Positions 21,450 through 30,373 of a DNA stretch of 31,563 bases are shown one piece after another. Numbering within the stretch: the first letter of the stretch is position 1; every line of letters begins with the position of its first letter. The notes under the pieces were generated by a model that searched no databases, had not been told where the DNA came from, and saw only the letters and a program-made list of their open reading frames with translations. The stretch comes from a virus: the IMG/VR virus record IMGVR_UViG_3300020454_000042, positions 1 through 31,563 of that record; one strand, given 5' to 3'. Made by a program: the position numbers and the translations under genes.

Positions 21450-22448
21450 TTATTTTTTAAATCCATACAAAGTCATTCGACCAGATGTAATTGTTCCTGA
21501 AATAGGATATAATTTCCAACCAGTAACAGCTGTTGTAGTGTTTATTTGAAAATGACTATCTTCATGTGTTCCTGCATATCTACTTCCACCATTTGCTGTA
21601 TCTCCACCTCTATACGATATATTGTAAGATCCACTAATATTATTTGTATGACCTGCACTTGGAAGTTCTATTGTGCCATTCATATTGTGACCAGTTTGTG
21701 AAGTTCTGTATTGGTACTTACCTCGACTTGTTCTTTCCGACCTACCAATTTGCAATTGATTATCGTAACCACTTGTATATCCAAATATAGGTGCATTTTC
21801 TTGCCTTGAAAAATAATATCCTGCACCATCGTAATAATCAGTAAATACATGTTTAACACCTGCATAAACTGTTGATGCAATTTCACCAGAACTATCTAAT
21901 GCTCTCATATTAACATATGTAGTAGTACTAAAAACTATGTTTTGAAAAACAATTTTATAATGACCATAAACTGCATCATTAAAAAATCCATCTACTTGCA
22001 ATGATGCACTTGAACTTGCAGCTACTGTAGCAAGAACATCTACGTTTCCTGATCCTGCAACACCAGACGCTAGTTTTGTCCAGTAAGTAGTATTAACTGT
22101 ACCTGTTGTTTGTGGTGCTTGGTTTGTTGAACCTTGCACAGCAACAAATGTGTGTGTTCCATCTGAGTCGTATTGAACAATATCGTTTTTATTGTAAGCA
22201 GTTGCACTTGACCAAGTACCTTGATTAGTGCTTGAAACTGCATTTCCTCTTGCCATCAAATTCCAGTACGAAGTATTTATAGTACCATTAGTTGATGGTG
22301 CTTGATTTGTTGATGCAGCTACTGCAACATAAGATGAAAATTCACCATTGTCTAAATGTTGAACGACATCTTTTGCTGTGTAACTAGTAGCACTTGACCA
22401 AGTGCCTTTTTGTGTAAACGAAATTTTACCTATGTCGATTGTCGCCAT
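21450..22448 (-). CDS. Tail fibre/receptor-binding protein B (332 aa)
   Basis: Two tandem copies of a CBM5/12-like module fill residues 1-130. Each reads G-T-W-S-S-A-T-(S/A)-Y-x3-D-(V/I)-V-Q and ends with a S-T-N-Q-A-P and T-Y-W/S-Y-W stretch. The C-terminal half is Ser/Thr/Tyr-rich beta structure ending SGRMTLYGFKK. The ribosome site AAGGAG lies nine bases upstream. The first module aligns with that of fibre protein A, so one arose from the other or they share a donor. Likely binds surface polysaccharide. Confidence 0.76.
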   Translation of the reverse strand: MATIDIGKISFTQKGTWSSATSYTAKDVVQHLDNGEFSSYVAVAASTNQAPSTNGTINTSYWNLMARGNAVSSTNQGTWSSATAYNKNDIVQYDSDGTHTFVAVQGSTNQAPQTTGTVNTTYWTKLASGVAGSGNVDVLATVAASSSASLQVDGFFNDAVYGHYKIVFQNIVFSTTTYVNMRALDSSGEIASTVYAGVKHVFTDYYDGAGYYFSRQENAPIFGYTSGYDNQLQIGRSERTSRGKYQYRTSQTGHNMNGTIELPSAGHTNNISGSYNISYRGGDTANGGSRYAGTHEDSHFQINTTTAVTGWKLYPISGTITSGRMTLYGFKK

Positions 22449-22497
22449 TTTTTTATTTCTCCTTATGTTATTTCGTTAATTATTTATATACTTATTG

Positions 22498-24795
22498 TTA
22501 AACTGTAGCAATAAGTCTACCATTACTATTTAAGCTAAATGTGAAGCCACTAGCAGCAAATAAAACGTCATCGAAAGCGTCATATTCAGTTGCACTTATA
22601 TTATCAGCTCCTTGATTTGTAGTAGTAACTCTTACTGAGTTATCAGCAGGAACAGGTGTATTAGCTTGACCACCCATACCTGAATGTGAACTGCAGTAAT
22701 AGTAAAGCGTTGGAGCTCCACTAGCTACTACAATCGTAACTTGTGTTGATGAATTTACAGTAACTCCTGTTGTGTAAGCACTTGTATTTCCACTATCTGT
22801 TGAAAATCTAAATGGATGTGCTGAAGGATGTGTAAATACATAAGTATTACCTTCATATAATTCTAATGTTTTTTGTTGAACACCATCAATAAAATATTTA
22901 TTACCACTTCCAGTACTTTGAACTGATACAGCAATATTTATTGTTGATGGATTGTAATACATTTCTAAACCATAAACTTCTGCTGAAGAAGCATTTGAAT
23001 ATTCTAATGCTGTTCCTCCTGAATTTACGACTAAAGCTTGTCCTGCTGTACCTAATGTACTTAATCCTGTACCACCATCAGATATTCCAAGAATTCCACC
23101 AAATCCAGGTATATCAGCAAACTCTAATCCATTAGCTGAGCTATTAACTCTAAGAACTTGATTAGCAGATCCTATTGATGTAAGTCCAGTACCACCTTTT
23201 GTAGTTGGTACAGTTGGTAAACGATCTGTTCCTAATAATCCTGATGTAATATTTGCTGCATTTATAGCTGCAACATTAAATGTTCCAAAAGCTACTAAAT
23301 CTAAAATATCACCAGAAGCTGCACCAGATGCTAAAACAACAGAGTTACCTGATGTTACTGTAACGTCAGTTCCATTTACAAGTTTAACACCATTAAGATA
23401 ACAATCAATAAATGGTGAATCATAATTAAGTGAATTTCCTGCTGAGTCAGCTCCTGTAAATGTAGTTTGACCAGCAGTAGCTGTATATTGAAATCTTGCA
23501 GATGTTCCATTAACGCTGCTCCCTGCAGACGCCCACCCAGATGATTTATAAACTTTTAATTCATTAGCAGTAGTATCAAAATATAAATCACCAACATCGA
23601 GACTACTAACTGGAGCAGATGATGCTATTCTATATCTTTCAGCAAATGAGTTTATACCTGATAAGTTATTAGATACATTAGTTACATGACCACTAGATTC
23701 TGCTGATGCAAGAGCTGATAATCCTGATATTCCTGCAAGTGTAGCAATATTGTTTGTTGGAGTTATTTGTCCAGCAACTGTATTGATATTTGTGGTATTT
23801 GCTCCAGCAGCAGATATGTTAGTTGCATTAGCAGCAACAGTTGATACTTCAGTTGCTTTTGGAACTAATCTTACAAATGTGTAAGTATTAAGTGTAGTTG
23901 TAGTTTCTACTAATAATCCAAAGCCTGAAGCAAATGTAGCTGCAGCTCCACATCCATTTATAGTTACTGTTGAGTTTCCTACTGTTCCATTTGAAATAGT
24001 AATAACTCCAGATCCATCAGCTGTTAATCCAGTAGATAAAGCTGTGATACTTACTATAGTACCAGCTCCATCATTTACATCTGGATTAGTATTTGGAAAA
24101 CTTGTTTCATTTGCTATAGGTACAAATCCACCTACGTCATCAACAAGATCTATAATTCTAGCAGATATAGCAGCAGTTGTTGCTACTTTAGTATCTGAGT
24201 TACTCCAAGTATCTCCTGATGCTATTGTTTCTGTAGAGTCTTGTCTAAAATATCTAGAGTCAGACGCAGATGTTGTAAATACTGTAGTATCATCAGGTGT
24301 ATGTGCTGAATGAGAAGAATTATCTACTAATAATCCTGAAGATAAATTTGCTCCTGTAATAATACCAGTAGGTATAGAGTTATTTGTTTTTGATAAAATA
24401 CCTACATAAATAACTAAAGATTCATTTTGTAAAGATCCTGAATCCCAAGTTACGTTTACTGTTGTATCTGTAGAAAAAGATGAACTAGCTATTGTTCCAA
24501 CTATTGTTCCTGTAGATGATCCTACAGCTTTTACCCTTCTACCAGCATGATAGAATGATGTTACATTAGCTCCAGCAACAGTAAATGATGTTCCACTAAC
24601 ATATGCAAAAGTGTGTGCTCCATCACCATCACCATAAATTACCCATTGAGAGTCATTATAAAACTCTCTAATATCAGCTGTAATAGCTCTGAAGGCATTG
24701 TTTATGTTAGAAGGTAACATACCTTCAGCTATATTAACACCTCCTACTGAGCTGTTATTACTAGCTGTTGTACTATAATTTTTTATTCCTGCCAT
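22498..24795 (-). CDS. Large tail fibre with plastocyanin-like domain (765 aa)
   Basis: The N-terminus (about residues 15-60, including INIAEGMLPSNINNAFRAIT with flanks) is typical of marine podophage fibres that attach to the tail. The long middle is Ser/Thr/Val-rich beta structure. Two repeats of the type GGTGL-x3-G-x-A-x-Q lie at about 534-560 and 574-600. Residues 610-715 look like a cupredoxin: His660 in SAHPFRFS, then YYYCSSHSGMGG with Cys701, His704 and Met707. The final 40 residues match the 98-residue protein at 20920. Likely the main receptor-binding or tail-spike subunit. The copper-site residues are seen; metal binding is untested. Confidence 0.8.
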   Translation of the reverse strand: MAGIKNYSTTASNNSSVGGVNIAEGMLPSNINNAFRAITADIREFYNDSQWVIYGDGDGAHTFAYVSGTSFTVAGANVTSFYHAGRRVKAVGSSTGTIVGTIASSSFSTDTTVNVTWDSGSLQNESLVIYVGILSKTNNSIPTGIITGANLSSGLLVDNSSHSAHTPDDTTVFTTSASDSRYFRQDSTETIASGDTWSNSDTKVATTAAISARIIDLVDDVGGFVPIANETSFPNTNPDVNDGAGTIVSITALSTGLTADGSGVITISNGTVGNSTVTINGCGAAATFASGFGLLVETTTTLNTYTFVRLVPKATEVSTVAANATNISAAGANTTNINTVAGQITPTNNIATLAGISGLSALASAESSGHVTNVSNNLSGINSFAERYRIASSAPVSSLDVGDLYFDTTANELKVYKSSGWASAGSSVNGTSARFQYTATAGQTTFTGADSAGNSLNYDSPFIDCYLNGVKLVNGTDVTVTSGNSVVLASGAASGDILDLVAFGTFNVAAINAANITSGLLGTDRLPTVPTTKGGTGLTSIGSANQVLRVNSSANGLEFADIPGFGGILGISDGGTGLSTLGTAGQALVVNSGGTALEYSNASSAEVYGLEMYYNPSTINIAVSVQSTGSGNKYFIDGVQQKTLELYEGNTYVFTHPSAHPFRFSTDSGNTSAYTTGVTVNSSTQVTIVVASGAPTLYYYCSSHSGMGGQANTPVPADNSVRVTTTNQGADNISATEYDAFDDVLFAASGFTFSLNSNGRLIATV

Positions 24796-24802
24796 TTTTC
24801 TC

Positions 24803-24949
24803 CTAACTCATGAACCAAGCAAAAGCTTTGTCATTCTCTGTATTATTTTTATTAATTAATTCGTTCACACTTTGTTCTAATTGTCTTTGAAAAAATTCTT
24901 GTGATTCAAACGAATATCTTACATTATCTATATCATTATTATCACTCAT
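24803..24949 (-). CDS. Small acidic protein before the large fibre (48 aa)
   Basis: ATG 24949 overlaps the stop of the gp10-like gene (ATGA), and the frame fills the 150-base gap before the fibre gene. The product is rich in Asn, Asp, Glu and Phe and is probably helical from residue 15 on. The TAGGAG at its end serves as ribosome site for the fibre. It may be a small tail-assembly factor. No family recognised. Confidence 0.6.
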   Translation of the reverse strand: MSDNNDIDNVRYSFESQEFFQRQLEQSVNELINKNNTENDKAFAWFMS

Positions 24950-26406
24950 CTTATTCCTGCTTTACTTAATACAAAATCTACTCCTTGTGCATGAGTAAAT
25001 GTTGTCTTTGATGGTATTTTAACATTAGCTCTAATATATCTTCCTGATTTTCTAACTGGATTCATACCACTACTATTTTGTGTTACTGATGTAGATTCAG
25101 ATTCATTATCAGCAACTCTTTCTCTTGTCTTTACTGTTAATGTAGATATTGCATCTACGATTGGTCTAACTCCAGTTATATTAGCTCTAAGTCCTGCAAA
25201 AGGTTCTAGTTCTGCTGTTTCTACTTCACATTCATTAGAATTTCCAGAAAATATAGCTGCTTTATAATTTTCATCTATAGCTCCTAAAAACATTTGACCA
25301 CCATTCCAAAAGTCTGTGTCAAGAGCTGCATTAATGTTTTCTAAGTTTTCAGATATAATATCCATTAACTCTACTGTAAAAGCTCCAACAAATTGTGGAA
25401 AGATTACACTTGTATTAGCTTCTGCTAATGACCATTTTTTAGTAGCATAATTATATATAATAATTCTATCACATAATCCTGATGCATTAGGTGATGTATT
25501 AATACTTGGATATGCCCATAATGCTAACTGATTAAATGGATCAACAGCTGCTTTAATTTTATCTGTATATGCTTTATTTAAATCTAAATCAAAAAATCTA
25601 TTTACTTTTTCTGCACCAATAGGTGTTATTGTATCTCCTGATAATTGATAGAATCCATCATCAGAATAAAAGAATACATTTCTATTATCTTGACAAACTG
25701 TTTGTCCATAAACAGCTCCTCTGTTTGGTGATATAACTGATAATCTAAATACTACAGATCCACCAACAAAGTCCATACGAATGATTTGATTTTGTCTAAA
25801 TACATATCCTATCTCTCCAGATGTAATATGTACTATTCTACCACCTGATCCAGGCAAATCTTGAAAGTCTGCTTGTTTACCTTGCCATGTAGTAAGATCA
25901 TTAATACCTGACCATTGTATTCTATTTGTTTTTGTAGGTTGATTACCTGTAACAAAAAAGTCTCGAATAACTCCTGATACTCTAAATGTAGGTAATGATC
26001 CTGCTGTAACTATAGAACTTAAATCAGCAAAATTTGTAGATGTACCCATTAAAAAAAATTGTGGTGCATCAACTCCATTACTAGCAATTACATAATTACC
26101 AAATTGTGTAAATGTAATAAAATCTGTATTTGTACCAGTAAGTCCTGATTTTCTAGATGTAAATGTTCCTGTAGCTAACTGATATAAATTAGTATTTGTT
26201 GCAACAAAATTAAAAATATTATTAGAGTTATCTCTAAATGAACCTGCACCTCTAGCATTTGCACCTATATTATTTGTAGTATAGTCAACTAAAGATGGAA
26301 ATCTTTTATATGTATTTAGTGTATGATATACATTAGTAGCTACATTAGCACCTGGTTTTAAATGTTCAGGTTGATCAGGTAGCCATTCTCCAAAAGGTAC
26401 TTGCAT
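24946..26406 (-). CDS. Tail hub/stabilisation protein, P22 gp10-like (486 aa)
   Basis: A beta-propeller-like protein with repeated aromatic Gly/Asn turns. It starts PFGEWLPDQPEHLKPG, and later has IQWSGINDLTTWQ, then FRQNQIIRMDFVGG and FFYSDDGFYQLSG. These resemble the P22 gp10 tail hub/packaged DNA stabilisation proteins and T7 gp12-type nozzle proteins of short-tailed phages. It follows the adaptor gene with a one-base overlap, the usual order. Role: seals the portal-adaptor channel and carries the fibres. Confidence 0.75.
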   Translation of the reverse strand: MQVPFGEWLPDQPEHLKPGANVATNVYHTLNTYKRFPSLVDYTTNNIGANARGAGSFRDNSNNIFNFVATNTNLYQLATGTFTSRKSGLTGTNTDFITFTQFGNYVIASNGVDAPQFFLMGTSTNFADLSSIVTAGSLPTFRVSGVIRDFFVTGNQPTKTNRIQWSGINDLTTWQGKQADFQDLPGSGGRIVHITSGEIGYVFRQNQIIRMDFVGGSVVFRLSVISPNRGAVYGQTVCQDNRNVFFYSDDGFYQLSGDTITPIGAEKVNRFFDLDLNKAYTDKIKAAVDPFNQLALWAYPSINTSPNASGLCDRIIIYNYATKKWSLAEANTSVIFPQFVGAFTVELMDIISENLENINAALDTDFWNGGQMFLGAIDENYKAAIFSGNSNECEVETAELEPFAGLRANITGVRPIVDAISTLTVKTRERVADNESESTSVTQNSSGMNPVRKSGRYIRANVKIPSKTTFTHAQGVDFVLSKAGIR

Positions 26407-27071
26407 TATCTATTCCTATAAAATGATAAATCTGTTTGTACATCTGTTCTTTGTGTAACAGGTGCACCTCCATATGTATCATGTCTGTCATTATTTTCAC
26501 ATCTTTCTAATGCTGTAGAATACATTTGTAACCATTGTGATAATTGTGTTTGATCTATTCCACCAAGAAAGTTGGCAGCATGATACAAAGATCCATACAA
26601 ATATATTGCTGGATGTTTTGTTAAGATATAATTTGATGTATTAGAATCACTAAGCTCTGATATAGCTTTGTAGTATGATAACTTACCAGTATAAGAAACA
26701 TCAGGAGCAGGACCAAATCTGAATTTTTCAACTTCATTGTCACTCTCTATTGTATAACATCTGGGTCTACCAGTTCTTGATCCACCTTTTATTTCAAACA
26801 TATTATGTGGTGTAATATATTCTAATGGATATTTAGTTGATGATGATAATATATAAAATGATCTTACAGCTAAAAAACCTGTAGGAACATTTACTTGTTC
26901 AGCATTAATGGTAACATCATCTTGTTGTTCCATTTGTCTGATTCTTAACTTAGCATTAAAGTCAGCTTCTGTTAGTTTAATAAAATCATCTTGTATCTCA
27001 GTAGTGAGATCTGATCTATTTAAGAAGTTTGCTATAGATGCTTTTAATTCTGAATATGTTGATAATGCCAT
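26406..27071 (-). CDS. Head-tail adaptor protein, gp4/gp11-like (221 aa)
   Basis: A helical N-terminus containing ELKASIANFLNRSDL is followed by a beta-rich middle (VPTGFLAVRSFYI, then a Tyr-Pro-Leu-Glu-Tyr block). The C-terminal helix is typical of the adaptor proteins that form a ring below the portal (T7 gp11 or P22 gp4). It lies directly upstream of the gp10-like gene and downstream of the small head genes, as in related podophages. Confidence 0.78.
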   Translation of the reverse strand: MALSTYSELKASIANFLNRSDLTTEIQDDFIKLTEADFNAKLRIRQMEQQDDVTINAEQVNVPTGFLAVRSFYILSSSTKYPLEYITPHNMFEIKGGSRTGRPRCYTIESDNEVEKFRFGPAPDVSYTGKLSYYKAISELSDSNTSNYILTKHPAIYLYGSLYHAANFLGGIDQTQLSQWLQMYSTALERCENNDRHDTYGGAPVTQRTDVQTDLSFYRNR

Positions 27072-27409
27072 TATAAATTCCCACTAGCTGTTCTAAAATA
27101 TCTAAACTCATTACTATTAAGTTTAGTTCTCATAATTTTTTTTTGTACTTCTTTAGGTAAAGCAAACCAATTATTGCTACCATTATATTCTTTTGCCCAG
27201 ATCTGTAGTACTAATGGAGGTACACTAGCTACTCGTTTCATTTCTTTAGCACTAGACAAGTATCCATTATCATGATTATAAAGCTCTTTATTTCTTTTCA
27301 ACAAAGGATTTACATTTTGTTGATTATTAATAGTTAGCTTACCATCTGACTCTTGAATATACTTGGTTTTTATACCACCATCGTATTCTACAGATCGAAC
27401 TTTTCCCAT
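27071..27409 (-). CDS. Head-completion-region protein (112 aa)
   Basis: A Lys/Asn-rich N-terminal half is followed by a helical Pro/Leu segment, then SNNWFALPKEVQKKIMRTKL and a Tyr-Phe-Arg-Thr ending. Proteins with this layout, ending in an Asn-Glu-x-Arg-Tyr-x-Arg-Thr-type tail, occur between capsid and adaptor genes in marine podophages as I remember them. Function is not established; connector or head-closure is inferred from place. Confidence 0.65.
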   Translation of the reverse strand: MGKVRSVEYDGGIKTKYIQESDGKLTINNQQNVNPLLKRNKELYNHDNGYLSSAKEMKRVASVPPLVLQIWAKEYNGSNNWFALPKEVQKKIMRTKLNSNEFRYFRTASGNL

Positions 27410-27678
27410 TACTCTGTCAATTCAGTTACGTATAAATTTACAGTTCCTATTACAGCAACTTTTTCACCTTCAGATACTTTAAAGTATTCTGATGATTTAG
27501 ATTCTAAAAATATTTTAGAAGTTGTTGCTGTAGGATTAACTCCAAACTCAATATGACAATCTGCATCTGGTACTACTCTAACATATTCTACGTTAGAACC
27601 AAATGCTGATGATTGAGCTGAAGATCCTGATGAATTAACTTTTTGTGTAGTAACAGGTCTCATCGCAATGTGTGACAT
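27409..27678 (-). CDS. Small beta-rich virion protein (89 aa)
   Basis: It has a Ser-rich N-terminal third and a short beta-sandwich-like remainder with regularly spaced Val/Tyr/Phe. The stop overlaps the next start by one base. Its place among head genes suggests a capsid surface or connector protein. No named family recognised. Confidence 0.62.
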   Translation of the reverse strand: MSHIAMRPVTTQKVNSSGSSAQSSAFGSNVEYVRVVPDADCHIEFGVNPTATTSKIFLESKSSEYFKVSEGEKVAVIGTVNLYVTELTE

Positions 27679-27686
27679 GTTACTCC

Positions 27687-28034
27687 TTATCTTCTAATTA
27701 CAAAAGTTACGTTAAGTTTTTTTGCTCCAGTAGATCCACCATCAGTAAGCATTTCGATAGCTTGATCTTCTTGGATATCATTTGCTGCTGTAGGTTCTGC
27801 TGTATCTATATCACCAGCTGCTGAACCTGAATGTGCAACAGTTATTGCACCACCAGTAACAGCAGTTCCACCTATTTCAAAAGTGATTGCTGCATTACCA
27901 CCAGAGATTGCTCCCTGTAATGATGTAATAATTTTAATTATTTTACCTGAATCAGGCACTGGTACAAAAGTTGATGATGCTGTGCTGATGTCAGCAATTT
28001 CAGCATGTAAAAAATAGTCGTTTAATGTTCTCAT
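27687..28034 (-). CDS. Probable capsid decoration/head fibre protein (115 aa)
   Basis: The first gene after the capsid stem-loop, with ribosome site AAGGA. The whole protein is Gly/Ala/Ser/Thr-rich beta structure (for example IKIITSLQGAISGGNAAITF) with an acidic region near residues 75-95. Such small beta-rich proteins right after the major capsid gene are often decoration proteins on the head. The call rests on position and composition. Confidence 0.6.
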   Translation of the reverse strand: MRTLNDYFLHAEIADISTASSTFVPVPDSGKIIKIITSLQGAISGGNAAITFEIGGTAVTGGAITVAHSGSAAGDIDTAEPTAANDIQEDQAIEMLTDGGSTGAKKLNVTFVIRR

Positions 28035-28095
28035 TATATTCCTTAAATGTTCCGATCTTAACCTTCTCTCAGATCTTCATTTTTATAGAATCTGC

Positions 28096-28126
28096 TGGGG
28101 GAGCAGATTTATAGGTTACTCCCCCA
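28096..28126 (-). terminator. Strong stem-loop after the capsid gene
   Basis: TGGGGGAG (28096-28103) pairs perfectly with CTCCCCCA (28119-28126) around a 15-base loop; seven of eight pairs are G-C-rich in an AT-rich genome. It lies 14 bases beyond the capsid stop codon on the minus strand. No U-run follows on that strand, so it probably acts as a partial terminator or message-end stabiliser that keeps capsid levels above those of downstream genes. Confidence 0.65.
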
Positions 28127-28139
28127 AACAGTTTAATTA

Positions 28140-29081
28140 TTATGATGTAGTCAAGTCTGCAACTAATCCAGATGCTTTTTCGTTTCTAGACTCTAAAGTC
28201 GCTTCAACTAAAAGCTGTCTCTTTTCAGAGTCACCAGTTTTTGCAAGTTCATGCATACTGAAGTCTCTTAGGAACGCTATTGCAAAGTAGTTCATGTCTA
28301 ACACATATGCATCTCTATCTCTAGAGAATCTGTTAGGTACTACTTGTAATTGACCAAAATCAGATGCGTATACATCTACAGAAGTGTATAATGTAGCGTC
28401 TGCACCTGCATCAAATCTAGTTGAATTACCAGTAAATCCTGATAATTTTTGTTTGTTAAATGGTCCTACCATGATCATGCTAGGTTCACCACCTTCATTC
28501 CAAACTGATTTGATTACTGATTTTAATTGTGCTTCTGTGAAAGCTCTTTGAGTTCCATCAGTTCTTGCTGTATTACCAGCTGAACCAGATGCACCACTTG
28601 CACCGAAAACGTCATTAGTTGCGATCCAAGATCCTAATGTTCCCATTTTTCTAGCAGTTGAAGATCCACCAGTTTCTTCTGCAATGTTTCCAGTTACAGT
28701 AGCTTCCATGTCTCTTTTTAACTCTTTTGCTTTCTTAGCAATTTGATATGCTAACTCAGATGCTCTACCTGCTTTGTCTACTGACTCTTGTGTTCCTGTG
28801 ATTACAACAGTTTTGTCCATAATCTGTGAACTATTAGAAAGTCTAGAAGTTGCAGAAACTGCATCTAAAGTTGCTTCATCCCCTTCAATAACAGCGTTGT
28901 TAGTAACTGCTGCTGCTAAAGAGTCTGTTTGCCATTCGTGAAGAACTGCAGTAGCTTTTGTCTTAGCTGCTGAGCTGATGAATGGCGTATCTGTTGGTGA
29001 GATACTGTAGATTACATCAGAAAGATCTTCTCTTTCACCGACTGAATCATACGTATCAAACGTGTTAGTTGGTTGTGCCAT
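28140..29081 (-). CDS. Major capsid protein, SU10/DUF5309-like (313 aa)
   Basis: The length (313) and the opening QPTNTFDTYDSVGEREDLSD, followed by a Ser-Pro-x-Asp-Thr-Pro-Phe block, match the SU10-type (DUF5309) major capsid proteins of marine phages. The middle has an Ala/Lys helix and a Gly-Ser-Thr loop. The end reads FLRDFSMHELAKTGDSEKRQ, the typical P-domain end of HK97-fold capsid proteins. Ribosome site AAAGGA. It lies between scaffold and decoration genes. It builds the icosahedral head. Confidence 0.86.
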   Translation of the reverse strand: MAQPTNTFDTYDSVGEREDLSDVIYSISPTDTPFISSAAKTKATAVLHEWQTDSLAAAVTNNAVIEGDEATLDAVSATSRLSNSSQIMDKTVVITGTQESVDKAGRASELAYQIAKKAKELKRDMEATVTGNIAEETGGSSTARKMGTLGSWIATNDVFGASGASGSAGNTARTDGTQRAFTEAQLKSVIKSVWNEGGEPSMIMVGPFNKQKLSGFTGNSTRFDAGADATLYTSVDVYASDFGQLQVVPNRFSRDRDAYVLDMNYFAIAFLRDFSMHELAKTGDSEKRQLLVEATLESRNEKASGLVADLTTS

Positions 29082-29084
29082 TGT

Positions 29085-30071
29085 TTATTTCCTTTGTTGA
29101 GATTTAAGATTAATAATGTCAAGTATCGCAGAAGAAGCATCATTGATGTTTCCTGATTTACGTAACTTGCCAATTTTATTTCTTATTTGCTCTCTACCAG
29201 AACTTGTTGATGACTTTGCAACACCAGGTTTAACAACCTTTGGAGCATTAGCTACTTTTTTTTGAACGATAGGTCTTTTATCTTTCAAAGATTTATAACT
29301 CATTGCATCCTTTGCAATCATAAGAAATCTATGATCTGCAAGTGATCCTATCTCCTCATCTGAAAATCCATATCCTCTAAGAGAATTACGCATATTCATT
29401 TTGAATTGATCTGCTTTATTTGGATCGCTATACTCTGGTATTTTTGTTGCTGCTAACTCTTTCTGTGTTTCAAGGAAATCACTATATTGTTTAGCCTGTG
29501 CTTCTCTAGCTTTAGCTTTAACACTATCAAGTTGCATTTGTTGTTGTCTTAATTGATAATCCAACTTTGCAGCTTGTGAAGGATCTTCTTCATATAATTT
29601 TTGAAGATCTGCACTTCCTTGTCTTTGTCTGACAGTTGCGTCAGCAGTTGCTATAAGTTCATTCAACTCTGTTAGTTTTGCATCATAAGATTGACGTAAA
29701 CTATTTTTTTGGGATTCAAGATCTCTCTTTTCCATACCCAAAGAATGAGTTTTTTGTCTATAATCTGAGTCTCTAGAATATCCAGCTTTCAGTTCATCAA
29801 GGCTTACCTCAATCTCTTGACCATTTACTTTTAATCGGTGGAGATTAGGTTCTTGTGATTCTGTTTGTGTTTCTTCTGTTACCTCAGTATTTTCAGTTTC
29901 CTGCTCAACTGGAGCTGCTTCAGACTCAGCTTGGCTCTCTGGAGTTTCCTGTGTCTCAGTACTTACAGGCTCTGAAGGTTCTGCTTTAGTTTCAGTTTCT
30001 TGTTGATCTTTTGGATTCAATATTCCTGAAATTTTTTCAGCAGCACCATCTATATTAGATTGTTCTGACAT
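29085..30071 (-). CDS. Scaffolding protein (328 aa)
   Basis: The N-terminal 80 residues are extremely acidic (Glu/Thr/Gln/Pro-rich). A Leu/Gln/Lys-rich helical region (about 95-215) suggests a coiled coil, and the C-terminal third is basic. This acidic-to-basic layout directly upstream of the capsid gene, three bases apart, is typical of phage scaffolds that guide shell assembly and are then removed. No protease gene is visible. Confidence 0.8.
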   Translation of the reverse strand: MSEQSNIDGAAEKISGILNPKDQQETETKAEPSEPVSTETQETPESQAESEAAPVEQETENTEVTEETQTESQEPNLHRLKVNGQEIEVSLDELKAGYSRDSDYRQKTHSLGMEKRDLESQKNSLRQSYDAKLTELNELIATADATVRQRQGSADLQKLYEEDPSQAAKLDYQLRQQQMQLDSVKAKAREAQAKQYSDFLETQKELAATKIPEYSDPNKADQFKMNMRNSLRGYGFSDEEIGSLADHRFLMIAKDAMSYKSLKDKRPIVQKKVANAPKVVKPGVAKSSTSSGREQIRNKIGKLRKSGNINDASSAILDIINLKSQQRK

Positions 30072-30112
30072 ATCGTTCCTTTCATGGTTGACGAATTTGA
30101 AGTTGCGTTAGC

Positions 30113-30373
30113 TTAACTTCTTTTATTTAATTGATCTAACTCATCCTGAGTTAGTTTTCCACTTGTCATGATACTTTGTAAATGACCTCTGATTTTGTCT
30201 ACAAGATTGTAGGCTACCCAAAGATATGTACGTTTATCATCTTCAGTGAATTTTGTATTAAAGATTTCTTGTTTGTATATTTCAAGAAGATCTTCAAATG
30301 CTGTCTTTAGAAGGGGATCGTTCAGAAGTTGTTCTGCTCTCTTGCCCTCCCTGATCTGTTTTTCCTTGTCCAT
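30113..30373 (-). CDS. Small helical protein between portal and scaffold (86 aa)
   Basis: It starts inside the 3' end of the portal gene (80-base overlap). It has a charged start, then KRAEQLLNDPLLKTAFEDLL, a Tyr/Phe-rich acidic segment, and an ending with Gly-Lys-Leu-Thr-x-Asp-Glu-Leu-Asp. This order recalls small unnamed proteins next to portal genes in many marine phages. It may help portal or scaffold assembly; its function is not known. Confidence 0.7.
   Translation of the reverse strand: MDKEKQIREGKRAEQLLNDPLLKTAFEDLLEIYKQEIFNTKFTEDDKRTYLWVAYNLVDKIRGHLQSIMTSGKLTQDELDQLNKRS

Noticed and set aside
22941-24313. Plus-strand frames of 64 and 89 codons opposite the large fibre gene
   Set aside because: They are Leu/Ser/Val-rich shadows of the repetitive fibre sequence, with no ribosome sites and no matching neighbours on that strand.
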